This document shows positions 34,351-44,275 of a stretch of DNA of 64,000 bases, piece after piece (position 1 is the first letter of the stretch; the number at the start of each line of letters is the position of its first letter). Source of the DNA: Neoscytalidium dimidiatum (lineage: Eukaryota > Ascomycota > Dothideomycetes > Botryosphaeriales > Botryosphaeriaceae); NCBI GenBank assembly GCA_037367355.1, contig CM074697.1, positions 2,418,001 through 2,482,000 of the forward strand, given 5' to 3'. The translations under genes and the position numbers were made by a program. The notes below the pieces were generated by a model. The model ran no database searches and had not been told where the DNA came from. It saw only the letters and a list, made by a program, of their open reading frames with translations.

Positions 34351-34820
34351 TAGCCTCCACCGAGGGTGTAATCATTGCTGCCTTTGTGACCCAGATCCTT
34401 TTTCCAACCACGAAAGCTTTGCCTGAATTTGTCGCATCGGTACCAGTCTCCGCCTCTATCGGAATAATCCTCGCGTCGGTGCCGGCCTCCACCTTGATTG
34501 GAACGAAATATGTCGGCGCTGGGGGGGAGTATTGTGTCACGTTTCGAAATCGAACAAGGCGAAATCTGCTCCATTGCAAGTACTACCGTCTTTAGTCCCT
34601 GCCACTTCGACAGTTTGAAAATATATCCTACCGGGCAACAATCTTTGAGATCCTTCACCTGCTGCCGAACTGCATCATCAATCCTCACTGTGTCGTATCC
34701 TTGATCGCTGGGAACCCACTGTCCCTCAACAGCTTCCGCTAGGCGCGATAATATGACCGACGCATCAGCTCCTAGGTCTTGTTCGTATTCACGTGAATAT
34801 GCTGGCGAATTAGAAGACAT
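34284..34820 (-). CDS. Hypothetical protein, convergent and overlapping at the 3' end
   Basis: 178-codon open frame starting MSSNSPAYSREYEQDLG. The first 90 residues look like a folded domain (VILSRLAEAVEGQWVPSDQG, then VRQQVKDLKDCC). The end is Gly/Arg/Asp/Tyr-rich (GGGRHRREDYSDRGGDWYR), a pattern common in RNA-binding tails. It faces the three-exon gene and shares 67 bases of 3' sequence with it. No family is recognised and no intron is needed. An unseen intron near the end could change the tail. Confidence 0.45.
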   Translation of the reverse strand: MSSNSPAYSREYEQDLGADASVILSRLAEAVEGQWVPSDQGYDTVRIDDAVRQQVKDLKDCCPVGYIFKLSKWQGLKTVVLAMEQISPCSISKRDTILPPSADIFRSNQGGGRHRREDYSDRGGDWYRCDKFRQSFRGWKKDLGHKGSNDYTLGGGYYVPVAENSGCHTSHKSRSSFK

Positions 34821-36536
34821 CGGAGGGGGTTGAACGTAGGCGTAGGCAGACGTTGGCTACACCAGCTGCGAGAGTTAGGAGTGTAGACGTCAAGGTGGGG
34901 AGTGACGAAGTGGGGCATCTTAGGCGGGGTATCGGGATCTGTCGGGCCGTCTCTGACTCTGTGCTACGGGGTTCGCCGAGGCGAAGATGGCGAATTAGCT
35001 ACTCACAAGATCGACGCGCGCATGGGCGATAGGTGCCCCAATCTTGATATCCTCAAAGAGAAAGTACGACAGGAATTTTCATAAAATGATGTATGGGTGA
35101 CTATTCTAGTGATAGCACCTGTGCATCTCGTGGGAATTTTTATAGCTAAATTTCCTGGACATGGATTTGCGACCATCATCGCTGGCGCCGGGGATTGCTG
35201 TGGTGAGCATGTGCAGTGCCAAGAGATATGATTCAGTCTCACCCGAGTAATCAACATCTTACTATTCTGCTTTCAGCATTTCCCTTTCGTTCTACGCTTG
35301 AGCTCACCTGCACAAAGATTGAACAAACCAACTCTGCTCCCTTGCATGTTATCAATATGGACGGGACCTGCGAAGTTACAGCAATATTCGTCGATTCGAA
35401 CCCCATGCCCGTCAAAGCTTTAATGGATTTCTAGAATTGGCTTAGGCAATGTCTATCAGAATATGGTTCGTGACAAATGCAATAGGTCTTCATGGTTACC
35501 TCGCTCGGCGCAACTAAGATGCTGATTTTGCTTTCTACCAGCTTTACCTTTAGGCAATGGCTGATAGAGATACGGCCGGTAGTTGTATAGGAGGGAGGAC
35601 CAGATAGAATGGCTAAGATTAAGAGAGCTGTGTAACGGATATCGAGTAGGATTAACGAGAAGAGTAAATGACTCTATAGTCTAGCGCTTTCCCGTTATTG
35701 CAAATTATTAAGTCTTAGTTTTCTTCCCGTAATATTACGCGATCTATTTATTGCTGTTTGATTTATATGATTGGTATAAGAGCGCCGGGCGATGATAAGT
35801 ACTAAACGGCAATAAATGTACAGTACGTAACGGTAAGCCATAGATCACCGCTAATATCACCAGATTGAAGGTGAGTTCCTCCTTCCTAGCACAGCGACGC
35901 GGATAGAAGCGCTCCGTCGGTTTGCTGTTATCGCGCATCTGCTATTAGCAACTAGGGTGCAACCACCAGTCAACTTATCTATTCCCTAGATTCGATCCAC
36001 AGGGCCCTGGAAGCCGGGCAATGCTATTTAGAGCTAGCTACGGGACATACGAGCCGATAGATTTCTAGTGATCATGCCCCGAAAATTGGCACTTCGCTCT
36101 AAGCTCGAGCGCATAAGGTCTCAGCTCTGGCGGGGCTCTCTGGCGCAGATATTAGGCTGGTCGAAGGCCGAGAAATTCTCAGTGCAACGTTCGGCGAAGG
36201 TAGCGACTTGCTGTTCGGGCGCGTACTATGAATAGTATTCGATCTAGCCCTGGGCGCGTTTTGGTTGGTCGCGTATTGGTTGCTCTGTGTTCGAGGGCAA
36301 CGAATGAATAGTGGAATCGCCCATGTAAGCGCTTCGACGAACGCAACGTTTTGGACCGGGCGCAAGGCTGAAACACATGACTCATTGTCGGACTGCTGGC
36401 GGTTTAGCCGGATATTCGCCGAGCGGCATCCGTGCGATCAATGCCTCCGTCACAGCGCTTCGTCATCCACCTCTACAACTCCGCCAACTCCGCTTACTCT
36501 CTACATAAAGCTCGCCTCTTCTCACTCCTTATCAAC
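34821..36536. other. TpA-rich, probably RIP-affected intergenic DNA
   Basis: From about 35560 to 36060 the sequence is rich in TA dinucleotides and stop codons in all frames (for example TAAGATTAAGAG and TATAAGAG), unlike the neighbouring genes. This is the footprint expected of repeat-induced point mutation in an old repeat. I could not identify the element. Near 36078-36200 (+) a short frame starting MPRKLALRSKLERIRSQLW may be a decayed protein N-terminus, but it matches nothing I can name. Confidence 0.5.
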
Positions 36537-38213
36537 ATGGTTCGCACAAGTCTCTTCAGCTGTCGCTCAACATCGCTCGCTCGAGGTACGTTATTATGCA
36601 GGTCGTCTTGTACGTTGGCTGATCGTTTCGTAGGAGAGCGACCCCAAGGAATCAGGAAAGAAACAAGACCTCTCCGAAGGAGCGCACGCCTTCAGCAGGG
36701 TCGCACGCATCAGCTGATCCAAAGTCTACTTCCTGCGCCCGAGAATAGCGGTCCTAGCAGTCTAGTGAGTCTCCCCTCCTTGGCCGTATGGTGCACTAAG
36801 CTTATGGGGTTGTAGCTGCCGCCGTTGACGACCCCACACCCCACGGGCCAGAAGCGCAGACGTTCTTACGAGGTGGACACATCGGATCAACCAACACAAA
36901 AGCGGCAGCGGCCGACTTCTACCACGGCGGAGGACGCGTATACGGAAACGGCGGGCAGCGACGTGGATAGCAACGATCCTATTGACTACTGGCGGGAACA
37001 CCTACACTGGCCACGGACATATTTCGAGTCGAACGTGATCATGAGTAACCCACTCACGAGGAAGAAGTCTGATTCGACCCTCCGTCGAACGTTGTCCAGA
37101 ACATCCCGTACGCCTAGCGATGTTACACCGTCCGATGAGAAGCAAAAGGAGGCCAAGCGTGCTTCTTATCGGCATGCAGGATACGAGATTCTCCTTAGTA
37201 CGAAGGGTATTTACATGGATGATTCCGATCTAGGAATTTCGAAAGCGAGCAAAGACCTTTGCGGCCGCCTGCTTGCAGCTGAACAAACCACTCCACGCGA
37301 TTCGTTGTTCAACGACGAAATTTTCGAACGGACCTGCCGCAAGATACGGAACAGAAAGGAGGCGAAGGTTGTTCAAGATATATCTCGGCTGATCGTTCCA
37401 TCTGCAGAGACTCTAGCTTTATACGGAAACAAGAAGCTTGACAACCTCGTGGAAACCGTTAGCGAGATGTGGACTGAGTCCATGTTTTTGATTGATACTC
37501 AGCCCAGTCCGGACTACGCAGTCGGATTCATCTGGTCCGCCTTCACACCAAAGCAAATGGATGTGCTCAAGCCCTGGCTTGGAGAGCTTCTAGATCTGTC
37601 TGTGTTCAAGGCCACGTACTTCATGTACTTCCCCTTCCTCACCTGCGAGGTCAAGTGCGGCGGGGCGCTCGATATCGCGGACCGGCAGAACGTGCACAGC
37701 GCGACGCTCGCAGTGCGGGCCGTCGTAGAGCTGTTCCGGTTAGCGAAGCGCGAGCAGGAGATTGACCGCGAGATCCTAGCCTTCTCTATCTCGCATGACC
37801 ACAGTAATGTCCGTATCTACGGGCACTACCCTGTGATAGACGGGAAGGATACGAAGTACTACCGCCATTTAATTCATAAATTCGACTTTACGGTTATAGA
37901 TGGTAAGGATAAGTGGACGGCTTATAAGTTTACTAAGAACGTCTACGATAATTGGATGCCCGACCACTTTAAGCGCATCTGCTCGGCGATCGACGATATC
38001 CCTGACGGCGTTAATTTCGACATCGCACAGTCTGAACTGCAGTTCTCGAGCCAGACCGGCCTCTCGCAAGACCTGGAGGGTCATCACTTTACGCAGTCGG
38101 AGGGGTCGGCATCGGTCGCTGGTCGAGACGGGGGGTCAAGTGTTGCTCCTGTTGAAGCTATGACTCCCGATACGTCTATCTCTCAGGGTTTCAAGAAGCC
38201 GAGGTGGAAGTAG
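36537..38213 (+). CDS. DUF7924-type fungal protein with nuclease-like E-V-K motif
   Basis: Predicted 525 residues from exons 36537-36585, 36634-36764 and 36816-38213; the introns (48 and 51 nt) are in phase. The N-terminus is basic and disordered (GQKRRRSYE and QKRQRP look like nuclear localisation signals). The conserved part, about 290-430, reads FIWSAFTPKQMDVLKPWL, then FPFLTCEVKCGGALDIADRQN, then ILAFSISHDHSNVRIYGHYP. This pattern matches the large fungal DUF7924 family. A strand with E-x-K (Glu338, Lys340) after a conserved Asp resembles the core of PD-(D/E)xK nucleases and their inactive relatives. Family members are often numerous and sit in accessory regions; their function is not established. 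The neighbouring decayed recombinase and HNH gene suggest a mobile or defence-related context; this is inference. Confidence 0.82.
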
Positions 38214-38779
38214 TGACGTCTACCGCTACTTGTGCCTGTTCACCATTGGTGTTACGGACCTCAGGTCCCACAGGGTTTATGGCCCCAAGGGCAGAAAGGC
38301 CGCACGGGAAGAAGCGCCGCAAGGACAAGGAATGATCACGCGCAGCAGTGCCTCAAGAGCCCCAAAGGAAAAGATCCCGCACGAGACAAACAGGCACAAG
38401 GGAATCTGGCGCGTACGGGTCTCGCCAGGCAGCAGCCGATCACCCGCACACGCAGCAATCCCGCACGGGAAGCGGAGACAGACGGGCCGAGTCAAGAGCA
38501 AGATCCGGCAGGGGACGCAGGCCCACAAGGGAACGGAAGCCAAGAACCAGGAAACCAGCAAAACACGGTGCTAGCGATGATTGGTACGTATTGTGGAATC
38601 AGACACTCAAAGCGCGCGGCTGCACATCTATCTTTGGAATTGCGGGAGATCGGCAACCGAGACTGTAGATAGCGCTGTAGCTAAATAAGGAACCTATCCC
38701 TACGTCTTTCTTCGACGGCTGGACGGACTATAAACACATCACCATCACCACCACCATTATCATCATCAATCATCATATC
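38214..38779. other. Stop-poor purine-rich patch and ATC microsatellite
   Basis: From 38230 to 38672 three plus-strand frames and one minus-strand frame are all open, giving overlapping Arg/Lys/Gln/Gly-rich translations. The plus strand is purine-rich with repeated short words such as GCACGGGAAG (38301, 38463). No frame shows a domain. A CAC/ATC microsatellite follows at about 38739-38779. It may be an old repetitive coding segment or simply biased composition. Confidence 0.45.
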
Positions 38780-40400
38780 TTCTTTCGAGAGATGATCGCG
38801 TAGCTGTCGTAGCCGTACGACTTTAGGGCTAATTTTGAGAGCGTTAAGGTCGCCGGAAGAGAGTTAAGTCGGGGCGCGGGGGTTAACGTAACGGCTTATT
38901 TGCGTAGCCGCCTTAAAAAAGGGCAGTAGACGATAGTCTCCCTAGAAACGCGGCTTGCACGTCGCACTGCACTCGCTGGTCGATGTATATATGATATATC
39001 CCGGCATCTCTGTGACCTATAACCTATTGAAGCTGGGCTTGGGTTGCAACGGCTAAGATAAGTTAACATTGACTACTTATAGTACATCTACAAGGTACCA
39101 CTTACAATCAACAGCCTCGCCGGCTCGGTGTACTATATATGCATCTAAGATTTGTATAAATCCCGCCGCGCGCTCTAGACGTTAAAGATAGTCGAGGTAG
39201 GTGTAGTAGCGAAGGGCTTTAAAATCGGATATTATAATACCAGTGGGTGACGCTTCACCTTAGCGAAATATTGGGACCTTTAGTTTCTCTGGCTTCTATT
39301 TCAGCTCTAGACTGTTGCGTGGTGTCCGAACGTGAGTACGGAAGATATCTTCTACAGATTAGAACTTGGGTTAAAAGCATTGCCAAACCCGCGATAGCGA
39401 GTATAAGCACAACCGGATTAAAGAGGTTATTAACTTCGGTGAGGACGTATGTCATTCTGTGAACCTCTCAGCGTCTGATACAGGAGAGGAGAGGAGGGTA
39501 ATTTAGCTTACGGCTTTGGCTTCTTCTTCCAGCCTTTCGTGTATTTAAGCGTAACCTCCATGACGAGGACATCCCAGTCGGCAGGCTGTGGGTTAGGGAG
39601 GAGCAAGAGGGTGACGTCCTCGTAGTAAAAGGGTCTTTACTTCCTCAGCAGTGTAGTCCATCCTTTCATCTTCCTCAGACCCATCGTTCTCCCATCCAAT
39701 GTAGTGCTCCCTTTGCTTCTTTCTATCTGTCGCGCTATAGACCAACGCTCCTTGCCTCGTGGCTCTGTATGCGGAGAAGAGGAGTAGGAATTCAAGCTGT
39801 AAACGCTGCCGTTCGTCCGGGAAAACTAAGAAATCTACGACCTAATAGTGATTCAGGATAAGAAAGATGTCGTCTATGTTCATGACCGGCTTTTCCCGTG
39901 TATTCGTGTCAAGTAGATACTTGCGTATTAAGGAACCGTCGATATACTAAATTAAGCTAGGAAAAATATCTTTATCAAAGAACGTTCTAAACATATATTA
40001 TTAAGTTCCTTCATAACCTTAGTATGTAGACTCTAGCCAATAGATTCTCTGTATAGTATTCGCCAAAGCCTATGATACTTATAGAGGCTACTTCTCTTCC
40101 GGACTCGAGGATAGGCATCTAGGACCCATTATAAGATAGTTATAATATCCTCCTTTATAGAATGTACCAGAAGATCTGGCCGGTCTTCCTCGATGACTTC
40201 GTAGTATCTACGCCCAATTTTAGTCTTACATGCGCCGTGGTTGCTCTAAAAGAGAAAATATTACCTGGTCCATTTTATCATAACACCATATATGTCTTCC
40301 TTCATCGAGTCGGCATGCTCTTTTTTCACCGTTTCTTTCTCTACAAGCTGCTCCTAATGCCGTTTGTGGTGTTCGGCAGAGTGAGAGGCACCGTCTCTTC
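38780..40400 (-). pseudogene. RIP-degraded DUF3435 tyrosine-recombinase-like gene (Starship captain / Crypton-type family)
   Basis: No long frame survives, but minus-strand translation in changing frames follows the DUF3435 family from end to end. Pieces in order: near 40380-40280 a charged N-terminus; near 40190-40000 SIKEDIITIL*WVLDAYPR, then LYKYHRLWRILYRESIG; near 39890-39720 NIDDIFLILNHY*, VFPDERQRLQLEFLLLFSAY and ATRQGALVY (box I Arg region); near 39620-39500 YEDVTLLLLPNPQ, then VTLKYTKGWKKKPKP; near 39400 NLFNPVVLILAIAGLAM; near 39200-39080 RLERAAGFIQILDAY; near 39000-38900 HRDAGIYHIYIDQR and DVQAAFLGRL; near 38870-38800 RAPT*LSSGDL. Stops such as TAG for CAG fit C-to-T RIP damage. In intact homologs this protein is a YR-type recombinase that moves large elements. 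This copy cannot make protein. Element borders were not found. Confidence 0.75.
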
Positions 40401-41052
40401 CACGACCAAGAACGCGTGTCATAGTTTAGCGAGGTTCAAACGCCGACGACAAATGAAACAGGGACGTAAAGAAATGAAAGTGAGCGTGTAAAGGAATTGA
40501 ATGGCACGAGCAGCGAGCGCTTAATAATTCTATCACGACCTTCTATCTTTATAGAGAAAGAAGACTACGGGCGCCGTCTGATTGCTGTATATTAAGGGTT
40601 AATAGTAGTATAATTAAAGTAGGAGTAGTATATTTGGTATATAGAAAGAGAGGTGCTAGAGGTGCCCCTCTTTATAGTCTAGTGCAGCAGTTAGGTAACT
40701 GAAATTGTACTGCGACTAAATGCACGTGAAATTCTAACACCGGATGATGGGGGCGCGAGCGTGAACGCAATGCCTTGCCATTTGTTAGTACCAAGCCTGG
40801 TCGCGTGATGGAGGTGCAGCGGTTCAAGAAGGCGCACAGGCTCACTGACGTAGGCGTTCCTCGCGCATTGGGAGGGTAGGACCAAGGTCGCGCTGCTGCA
40901 CTTATGACTGGTCACACTTCCAACCAACCGCACTTCTAACTAGCCGCACCGCCTGCTCACGCTTTCGTTCACGCTCCATTGATCATAAACCTGTCGCTGC
41001 TCTCCTGCCTGCGAATCGTCCCACACTCAAGATCTCCAGCCAGACCTCTCCA
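40401..41052. other. TpA-rich spacer then HNH gene promoter
   Basis: The left half (to about 40690) is TA-rich and stop-rich like the decayed recombinase beside it (TATTAAGGGTTAATAGTAG). The right half is normal-composition DNA that should hold the promoter of the HNH-domain gene. No gene is recognised. Confidence 0.5.
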
Positions 41053-42456
41053 ATGTCCGCTCCGTCTGCAGCTGCCGGCGCGACCGCCTTGCCATCGTCG
41101 TCGCCAGAGCCCCCCAAGACCCCGCTCGAGTTGAAGCTTCCCAAACTGCGCTCAGATAAGACCGAGGCCAAACACCAGACTAGGCTTAAGCGTAGCCGGG
41201 AGGCGTCAGAAGAAGCACTCCAGAAATTCCGGAAGCTCTCTCAGAGCCCCGTCGGCCCTGAATGCAGGCAGGAACATGCTCAAAACATGATCGAGGCCGC
41301 AATCACAGTCTTTGAGACTCAAAAGGACGAAGCTTCACTGCGCGTGGAGTCCCTTGAGTCAATAGCACAGAAGGCAGCGAAGCGCGCGCTGTCCGAGGAG
41401 GATATCGAAAAGCTCGAGCACGATATCCGCGAGTGGACCAAGGCGAGAACACAGCAAGAAGCCTTGTTGCAGTCTGCCAATTCTCACAGGAATTCAATTA
41501 TCGAGCAGCTATCAGAACTATCCTGGGAGAAGTGCCAGGGCGTCTTGGAGATGCTTCTCGCCCTACCGGTCATACACAAGCGCCGTTCCAGGCCGGGCCA
41601 GGCTCAGTGGAGGAAGGACGCCTTTCGATTCTACGACGTGACCAGGATCACCGGAAACCCAGCCGTCGGGGAGGCTGAACAGGTGTGGGACCCGATAATG
41701 CACGACTGGATTGTGGCAAAGGAAATGAGAGCCGCGCATATTCTACCGTACTCTATGACCGACGAGACTGCGCGCTGCACCCTGGGGGAAGACGAGCCGA
41801 CAAATATCATCTACGACATACGTAATTGCCTGCCTCTTTGGGAGCCGCTCGAGTCTGCATTCGACAAGGGGGTCTTCGTGCTTGTTCCAGCGGACGGAAA
41901 AGAGAAGCCGGTGGGCCCGACCGACTATAAGCTTGTGCTGCTAGAGGAGGGTATGCGTACGCTCCACGTCAAAACACAATTTTCTCCCACCTGGGACCAA
42001 CTAGATGGTACCGTTCTCAAATTCAGGAATGATTGTCGTCCGCGGCAAAGATATGTGTATCTCAGCTTCGTCTCTCGTATCATCGCCGCACGCAAAATGA
42101 AATACAGCAAATACTCGCGTGAAAGGCTCGAGCACTTCGGCACCGCTTGGGTATCTCCAGGAAAGTGGATCCGGAAAAGTCTTATCCGCGAGGTAGCACG
42201 GGTCGTTGGAGACCATGCAGTTCCGGATACGGTCGAAGAAGGAACCTTCGATGACGGAGACGGCTCTGAGAGCCCCACAAAGGCGAAGATGGTGAATGCG
42301 GCAGAGGAGTGGATCATGGAGACGTTCAATGTTGGAGCATTCAGTGAAGATACTGAAATGGAAGGGGGTCATGCTGATGTGAATGAGGGTGAATTTGGCG
42401 AGGAAGATCGTAACTTCGACGAGGAAGAGGGTCCCTTTGGTGGCTTCATGAATTAA
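41053..42456 (+). CDS. HNH endonuclease-like protein (fungal HNH_2 domain)
   Basis: Single-exon 467-residue protein. Residues 1-60 are Ser/Pro/Lys-rich; about 55-170 form long charged helices likely to be a coiled coil. The HNH_2 domain lies around 185-290: AAHILPYSM with the first catalytic His near 229, then DIRNCLPLW with Asn near 258, then ESAFDKGVFVLVP. The third zinc or His position is replaced, as is common in this fungal group. A helical region follows, then an acidic tail (GHADVNEGEFGEEDRNFDEE). Proteins of this type occur in many copies in Pezizomycotina and may cut DNA; their biology is largely unknown. It lies 0.7 kb from a decayed DUF3435 gene and near a DUF7924 gene, an association worth testing. 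Confidence 0.85.
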   Translation: MSAPSAAAGATALPSSSPEPPKTPLELKLPKLRSDKTEAKHQTRLKRSREASEEALQKFRKLSQSPVGPECRQEHAQNMIEAAITVFETQKDEASLRVESLESIAQKAAKRALSEEDIEKLEHDIREWTKARTQQEALLQSANSHRNSIIEQLSELSWEKCQGVLEMLLALPVIHKRRSRPGQAQWRKDAFRFYDVTRITGNPAVGEAEQVWDPIMHDWIVAKEMRAAHILPYSMTDETARCTLGEDEPTNIIYDIRNCLPLWEPLESAFDKGVFVLVPADGKEKPVGPTDYKLVLLEEGMRTLHVKTQFSPTWDQLDGTVLKFRNDCRPRQRYVYLSFVSRIIAARKMKYSKYSRERLEHFGTAWVSPGKWIRKSLIREVARVVGDHAVPDTVEEGTFDDGDGSESPTKAKMVNAAEEWIMETFNVGAFSEDTEMEGGHADVNEGEFGEEDRNFDEEEGPFGGFMN

Positions 42457-44275
42457 ACAGGGGGTCTGTGGTCTAGGCCGTACTTTTGTGAGGTAAGGCC
42501 GAGATTGAGTATGCGGCGCCGAGCGTGACGAAGTTGTTGCATGGTTACGGACAGGATGGGAATAACGAGTTTTTATGAGGGCTGGCGGCGCCTGCGAAGG
42601 GCAGTAGGACCCAGCGAAAAAGGTCTTTATTGTTTTGGGCGTTTGGGACGGTATCAAATAGAGTATCGGGGAAGACGTTTTGCGAGTGGGGATATCCTTA
42701 TAGACCGATTTTAAAGTCACTAGCCAGCAATGTAACAAGTGCAGCGTCATACCTTTTCGGTTCAAAATCCTTGCCATAACAGCAACGGTCTTCCTCATAT
42801 TGACTTGGTGCCTGAGGCTGAGGGGAAAAATGGCAAAAACCGCGGATGAGCTATACCTCTTGAAGGCCGACGATGTGCGCAATCCAAAGAGACATCTGCC
42901 TATAGCTGAGTTGAGGCTTGCAATCTCTGGGACCGACATCTGATTCGCTCTAGAGCATTGGAAAGAGGTGGAACAGCGCTCATAGGGCCCCATTCAGCAT
43001 AAACGGCCCTGTTCAGCCGCGTCCTGTTCTGGCAATGCTCTGCGAGTCGGTAAGGGTGGTGGCAGACGAAGCAGTCGAAAACGGCGAAGGGACTCATTCC
43101 TGCAGGTGAATCGGAAGGATCCATCTCGCATCGGCGGGAAGCGACAGAGCAGAGACTGCGCCGCAGGGGCAAATGGGAAGTGGGAGTGGGAGGTGTAGTG
43201 GGGAGAGCGGAAGACACTGTGCCGCGACCGGCTCTTGTGCCGCCCACGGCCGCCACCAAGCGAGCCAATGCACTACCGGCGATCATGGCAAACCGCCCCA
43301 GTGTCTCGAGACCACGCCGCTCCAACGCCGCATTCAAAGCCGCTGCCTACGCGAACACGCCGCCCCTGGTTCTGCCGACTGGTCTAACCATGCAGCTGCA
43401 GGTGCCGACGGAGCCTGAAGCCGCGCTCGCAATGTTCCGAGCCCTGAAACACCACATCGCTCAACAACCTAGTTAAGCTGTTGTCGAACCTGCCAGTCCT
43501 TCGCCGGTCTTCCCGACCTCACCCCTTTCAACAGACCCCGAGCGCCGTCCTCCCCCGCTCGTTAGTTTCGGCTTTGTGCGCAGCCGCGGGTGATTTGCTC
43601 ATCAGCTCCGTTCCGGCCCCCATCCGCAGCTCCACTTTCCTCTTTCGGCATCTTTTCCTGCTCACCACACGCTCGAGCCTCCACCGCACCGGCCATGCTC
43701 ACCATTCCCCCGGGAGGATGCGCCATCACCGTCCGCCGTTATGTGGGCCTCCCGTTTCGACCAACGCCACGCGCCTGGCTCTCTCTGTCTTTATGCCCGT
43801 GCCATCGCATCCTTCAGCCCACTCTGTCGTCCCATCTTGCGCCAAGTCTCTGCTCACGAGAATTTCCTTTGCGTAAATCCTCACCCAAAGTAGCAACACG
43901 CCGTCCAGCAGCCCAACCGTCCGCATGGTACCCGAGTAATGGCCCAGCCCGGCCTGCTTCCATCCCTCTCCAGTCTGACGGGTTGATCTGCCTCAAATAA
44001 GATCCCGGGATCATCGCTATGCTTCCTGTTGCTATCCCTAGCTCGATATGCCCGCGTACGCGACCTGCCTGCCTGCGCTGTTACATACGCCCGTACCCGC
44101 CCTCTCGTCTCGTCCGAACCCTCCTTCGATGGTGTGGACCACGGTGCAATTCGCCAACCTGCGGGATGGATTTTCGCCCTCCGTATCCTAACACCTATAC
44201 CCTTCGCTCGCCCACGTCCTGACTCAGGCCTACCTTTCTGATCCATTCCGATTCCTGCTCGCAGAGCGCCCAGCC
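42457..44275. other. Intergenic region upstream of CFEM receptor gene
   Basis: About 1.8 kb. The right half is C/T-rich, as expected of a fungal promoter and leader. One small frame at 43285-43476 (+, 63 residues, starting MANRPSVSRPRRSNAAF) could be a small protein, but it has no recognised family and I leave it uncalled. The longer minus-strand frame at 42001-42993 is antisense to the HNH gene tail and is not convincing. Confidence 0.5.

Noticed and set aside
35385..35410. tRNA-like GATTCGAACCCC word (T-arm on the minus strand)
   Set aside because: The five-base stem on the other side does not pair, and no cloverleaf could be drawn.
42001..42993. Minus-strand open frame (330 codons) over the HNH gene tail
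   Set aside because: More than a third lies antisense to a solid gene; the rest is Ser/Arg/Thr-rich with no domain and no promoter signal.
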